Source of the DNA: a bacterium | Lineage (GTDB): Bacteria; Blakebacterota; Blakebacteria; Blakebacterales; Blakebacteraceae | Assembly: GCA_025774205.1 (NCBI GenBank) | Contig: JALGWK010000044.1 | Coordinates: 1-14,897, forward strand | DNA: 14,897 nt | Reading direction: 5' to 3' | Shown here: positions 12,249 through 14,897 of the stretch, piece after piece | Position numbering within the stretch: position 1 is the stretch's first letter | Layout: each line of letters starts with the position of its first letter | Program-made: the position numbers and the translations under genes | Notes under the pieces: generated by a model | Database searches by the model: none | Told to the model about the DNA's origin: nothing | Seen by the model: the letters and a program-made list of their open reading frames with translations, nothing else

Positions 12249-13914
12249 ATCTGCCACGAGCAAATGGTACTGAGGGAATCGTCTGTCGACGGACGGCGGT
12301 ATTTGTCTCCCAATCGAACATGGTGATCTCCCTCAGCCTGGCTTTACCTTCCTCATAATCGATCATGGCGTCCATGAAGAGGGTTTCAGTCTGGAGATAT
12401 CGCTGTTGGGCGAGCAGCAATTCGGTATAGCGGATCTCTGCCTTTTCGAATTGTTCCTGACTGATTTCATATCCCGCTCTGGCAAGATTCCTGTTCTGTG
12501 CCTGCAGTTCCATGCGCTGCATGGCGCTCTGCATGGCGCTGACATGCTCAACAACAGTAGCGTGCAATTCGAACTGTACCTCTTCCGTTTCCCTCATGAG
12601 CACTCTCTGCTCGGAAGCGATCTGCTGGATCCTCGATTCATTGGTACGGGAGTCTGAGATTGGTAACCGAAAAGAGAGGAATACGTTCAGGTTTGGTTTG
12701 ATATAATCCGGATCAAGGCCCGCCTGCAGGTGGTCGAACCATCCGTCATCCCGGTCGGAGCCAGCTTCCGTCGAGTTCGCACTGTAATCGATGCCGATAT
12801 TGAATTGCAGATCAGGCTTGTTCCGGCTGATGGTCTTCTGTATTTCCAATTCGGCTTTTTCGACTTCGATCTGGGCTCTCCGTTCGTCGGAACGATTCTG
12901 AAATGCCATCTCGAGCGCTCGTTCCAGGTCGATCTGGATCGGTCTGAAGGTCTCGTCAGCATCGACCACGAGTTCAAAGTCGGGATCGATTCCCACCGTG
13001 CGGTTGAATGTAACTCTCTGACTGTCCAGTTCGTGACGGGCCCGAAGCAATCGATCCTGGCTGTTCGCCATCTCTACCTCAAGACTCAGCTTCTCCATCT
13101 CGGGGATCAGGCCGAGCTCATATCTGCGCAGACCGGTTTGATAGTTGACTTCACTCTGCTTGAACATCTGATCCGAGATATCCAGCAATCGCTGCCTTGT
13201 ATAGAGGGAGTAAAAAGCAAAGGTGATCTCATTGATCCGCTGTATCTCCACTTCGTTGTAACTCAATTCCAGGCTTTCCAGGTCGAGTTCAGCTTCCCGC
13301 AGATGTCCCTTGATGGTGTTGTACTGGAATAGTGGTTGGTTGAAATCCAGCGAAATGCGCGGCATTACATACCGTATTCCCATTTTCGGGCTGGTGAACA
13401 GGAATTCAGGAGAGAGCGCTTCCATGTGCCGCTCGAAGCCGGTCATTCGCGTGGACAAGGTGATATTACCGTTTGTTTTCAGAGGCTGGACTATATTCAG
13501 GGCGGCTGTGACGCGCGTCGTTTCCTGTTTGAACAGTACCAGGTCGAGATGGGCAAGATCGGTATAGAGCTGGTTTACATACCCCTGAGTTCTTTTCGGC
13601 AGCAGCGAGTCCAGATAGATACGCGTCCTCAGACTCCGCCTGGCCTCTTCAAGACCGTACGCCAGCTGGAGGTATCGCTCCGTCAGTCGGTAGATATCGA
13701 ACGAGCCATCCAGGGCCAGTTGCACCGCGTCATCGAGTGTGATAACCAGTGGAACACGCTGAGCAGCAGGTCCTGCCCACAGGAGACTCCTGTCTGATTC
13801 GGGAGGTTGGCCTCCATCCGGCACTGACTGTCCGGAAATCGCGCCCTGGGGAACGCAGAACGTTAGTCCGGTCAGAACAGCGGTCCACTTGACAAATATT
13901 CGGAATCGACGCAT
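12247..13914 (-). CDS. TolC-like outer membrane efflux/secretion channel
   Basis: This is a 555-residue outer-membrane protein of the TolC (OEP) family. A signal peptide covers about 1-28 (RRFRIFVK, a hydrophobic core, AISG). Two OEP repeats follow: the first begins near ITLDDAVQLAL (58-68) with the long helices at 205-305, including RYELGLIPEMEKLSLEVEMA. The second begins near IDLERALEMAF (328-338) with helices at 425-530, including RYTELLLAQQRYLQTETLF. Beta-strand-rich parts lie between (about 135-195 and 368-420). TolC proteins form trimeric tunnels that dock on periplasmic adaptors, and three adaptor modules are encoded in the operon to the left, so this is their likely channel. The ATG has AAAGGAAG eight bases upstream. 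It follows the Kelch gene by 71 bases on the same strand and ends convergent with the repeat-protein gene. Confidence 0.92.
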   Translation of the reverse strand: MRRFRIFVKWTAVLTGLTFCVPQGAISGQSVPDGGQPPESDRSLLWAGPAAQRVPLVITLDDAVQLALDGSFDIYRLTERYLQLAYGLEEARRSLRTRIYLDSLLPKRTQGYVNQLYTDLAHLDLVLFKQETTRVTAALNIVQPLKTNGNITLSTRMTGFERHMEALSPEFLFTSPKMGIRYVMPRISLDFNQPLFQYNTIKGHLREAELDLESLELSYNEVEIQRINEITFAFYSLYTRQRLLDISDQMFKQSEVNYQTGLRRYELGLIPEMEKLSLEVEMANSQDRLLRARHELDSQRVTFNRTVGIDPDFELVVDADETFRPIQIDLERALEMAFQNRSDERRAQIEVEKAELEIQKTISRNKPDLQFNIGIDYSANSTEAGSDRDDGWFDHLQAGLDPDYIKPNLNVFLSFRLPISDSRTNESRIQQIASEQRVLMRETEEVQFELHATVVEHVSAMQSAMQRMELQAQNRNLARAGYEISQEQFEKAEIRYTELLLAQQRYLQTETLFMDAMIDYEEGKARLREITMFDWETNTAVRRQTIPSVPFARGR

Positions 13915-13985
13915 GTCAAACGCTTCCTTTCGAAGAACAAGGATGCAGGCGGATCTCGCAAAAGGCAGGTCGTTATCCCCACCAC

Positions 13986-14897
13986 TTATCGTTCCACATA
14001 TCCTCCCACGACATACAATTTTCCATTAATCACTGCGGCAGCCGGTTCAGAGCGCGGAGTCGGCATATCAGTGAGTCCTGTCTGCCAGGAATCAGTTGCC
14101 GGGTCGTAGGCAAGCAGAGAACCAAGGACGGATTTGGTTGATGGTGTCTCGTAGAGTCCGCCAGCGATATATATCACGTCATTGATCACTCCGAACCCTG
14201 CCTCGGCCCGTCCCCCACTGAGCATGGCCGCGTATCCTGTCTGCCAGACTCCGCTCGAGGGATAGGACTCGACGACACCGGTCACCTGTCTTTGCTCACT
14301 GAAACCGCCCAGTACGTACAGCGTGTCATTAACCACGCCAGCCATGGCCTGACCGCGGGCGGTCGGCATATCCAGTTTGCCCAGCCAGGTGTTCAGGATG
14401 GGATCGAATATTTCTGTGTCTGCGATATCGACAACACCTTCCGTCACACCACCCGCTACAATGATCTTGCCATCTACAATTCCGACGGCAGGGCAGAAAC
14501 GTGCGATGTTCAGGGATGGTCCATCTGTCCAGGAGTCTGTTGCTGGATCGTATATCTCCATCGAAGACTTATAAAGCCTGCCCTGTGCTCCACCGAAAAC
14601 ATACAGCTTCCCGTCAAGCACCGCCGCTCCCGGACCGTCCCGCTTGACTCTCATTGAAGCCTTGCGGACCCATTGGTCTGTACTCGGGTTGTACTCCTCC
14701 AGGACATTCAGGTAGGGTTTGCCCCTCTTGAGATCCGAACCACCAACAACGTATAGCCGGCCGTTAATAACCTCGGCCGCGGCCACACTACGCGGTTCGT
14801 TCATCGAAGCCAGTGAGTCCCACGCTCCGGTGGCTGGATTGAAGGCTTCAAGGATCGCCAGTTCCTGGGGGCCATTACCGTTGCCGTTGGGCCCGTC
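13986..14897 (-). CDS. Kelch-repeat beta-propeller protein (5' end outside window)
   Basis: The frame stays open to the right edge, so 303 C-terminal residues are visible and the start is missing; ATG 14804 is internal because a repeat (LEAFNPATGAWDSLASM) runs across it. Six Kelch blades can be counted by their strand-GG signatures: RLYVVGG, KLYVFGG, KIIVAGG, TLYVLGG, VIYIAGG and KLYVVGG, each followed by a YDPxTDxW-type strand. Six blades suit a nearly complete propeller, with the last blade ending the protein. A DGPNGNGNGP stretch at the edge is probably a loop or linker. Kelch propellers bind proteins or sugars and are often exported in bacteria, but no signal peptide can be checked here. 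It lies 71 bases upstream of the TolC-like gene on the same strand and may share its transcript. Its role is unknown. Confidence 0.9.
   Translation of the reverse strand, partial: DGPNGNGNGPQELAILEAFNPATGAWDSLASMNEPRSVAAAEVINGRLYVVGGSDLKRGKPYLNVLEEYNPSTDQWVRKASMRVKRDGPGAAVLDGKLYVFGGAQGRLYKSSMEIYDPATDSWTDGPSLNIARFCPAVGIVDGKIIVAGGVTEGVVDIADTEIFDPILNTWLGKLDMPTARGQAMAGVVNDTLYVLGGFSEQRQVTGVVESYPSSGVWQTGYAAMLSGGRAEAGFGVINDVIYIAGGLYETPSTKSVLGSLLAYDPATDSWQTGLTDMPTPRSEPAAAVINGKLYVVGGYVER

Overview
The window is GC-rich and densely coded, and comes from a Gram-negative (diderm) bacterium. It encodes a TolC-type outer-membrane channel, two lipoproteins with lipoboxes, and several periplasmic adaptor (HlyD-type) modules. 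The mix of a tricorn-type S41 protease, GAF/PP2C phosphatase signalling, a KamA-family radical SAM enzyme and a Kelch protein would suit an environmental, poorly sampled lineage (FCB-group-like, Planctomycetes-like or a candidate phylum). I cannot name the organism from sequence alone. No rRNA, tRNA, CRISPR array, transposase or phage gene was seen.

Left flank (1-3073): the 3' end of a tricorn/S41 protease gene (+) faces a lipoprotein metallo-beta-lactamase-fold hydrolase (-). A roughly 300-base divergent spacer with a good extended -10 promoter follows, and then a KamA-family radical SAM gene (+). These look like general metabolism and are not clearly tied to the rest.

Centre (3157-11344): a GAF-PP2C (RsbU-like) phosphatase gene (+) converges on a six-gene minus-strand operon. 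In transcription order the operon encodes an RsbW-like anti-sigma/kinase, a PqqD-like/M50 membrane metalloprotease, a periplasmic adaptor lipoprotein, a PqqD-like/M50/HlyD fusion, a GAF-GAF-TM-HlyD fusion, and a STAS anti-anti-sigma factor. The operon therefore begins and ends with partner-switching regulators, and the phosphatase that would reset the switch lies next door. Between them are two intramembrane-type proteases and three adaptor modules. No ABC, RND or MFS pump is visible.

Right part (11345-14897): an intergenic region holds a near-perfect sigma-54 promoter. It drives a plus-strand gene for a 168-residue protein built from ten 15-residue repeats (GEELQEKEAPRRAPx), closed by a strong intrinsic terminator. 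Convergent to it is a minus-strand TolC-like gene, preceded by the C-terminal part of a Kelch-repeat protein that runs off the right end.

Working hypothesis (inference): the window encodes an export/processing system in which PqqD-like domains and M50 proteases feed a HlyD/TolC conduit. The divergent sigma-54-driven repeat protein is the best candidate for its substrate or effector, and a partner-switching cascade with GAF sensing controls it. The architecture is visible in the sequence; the functional link is not proven.
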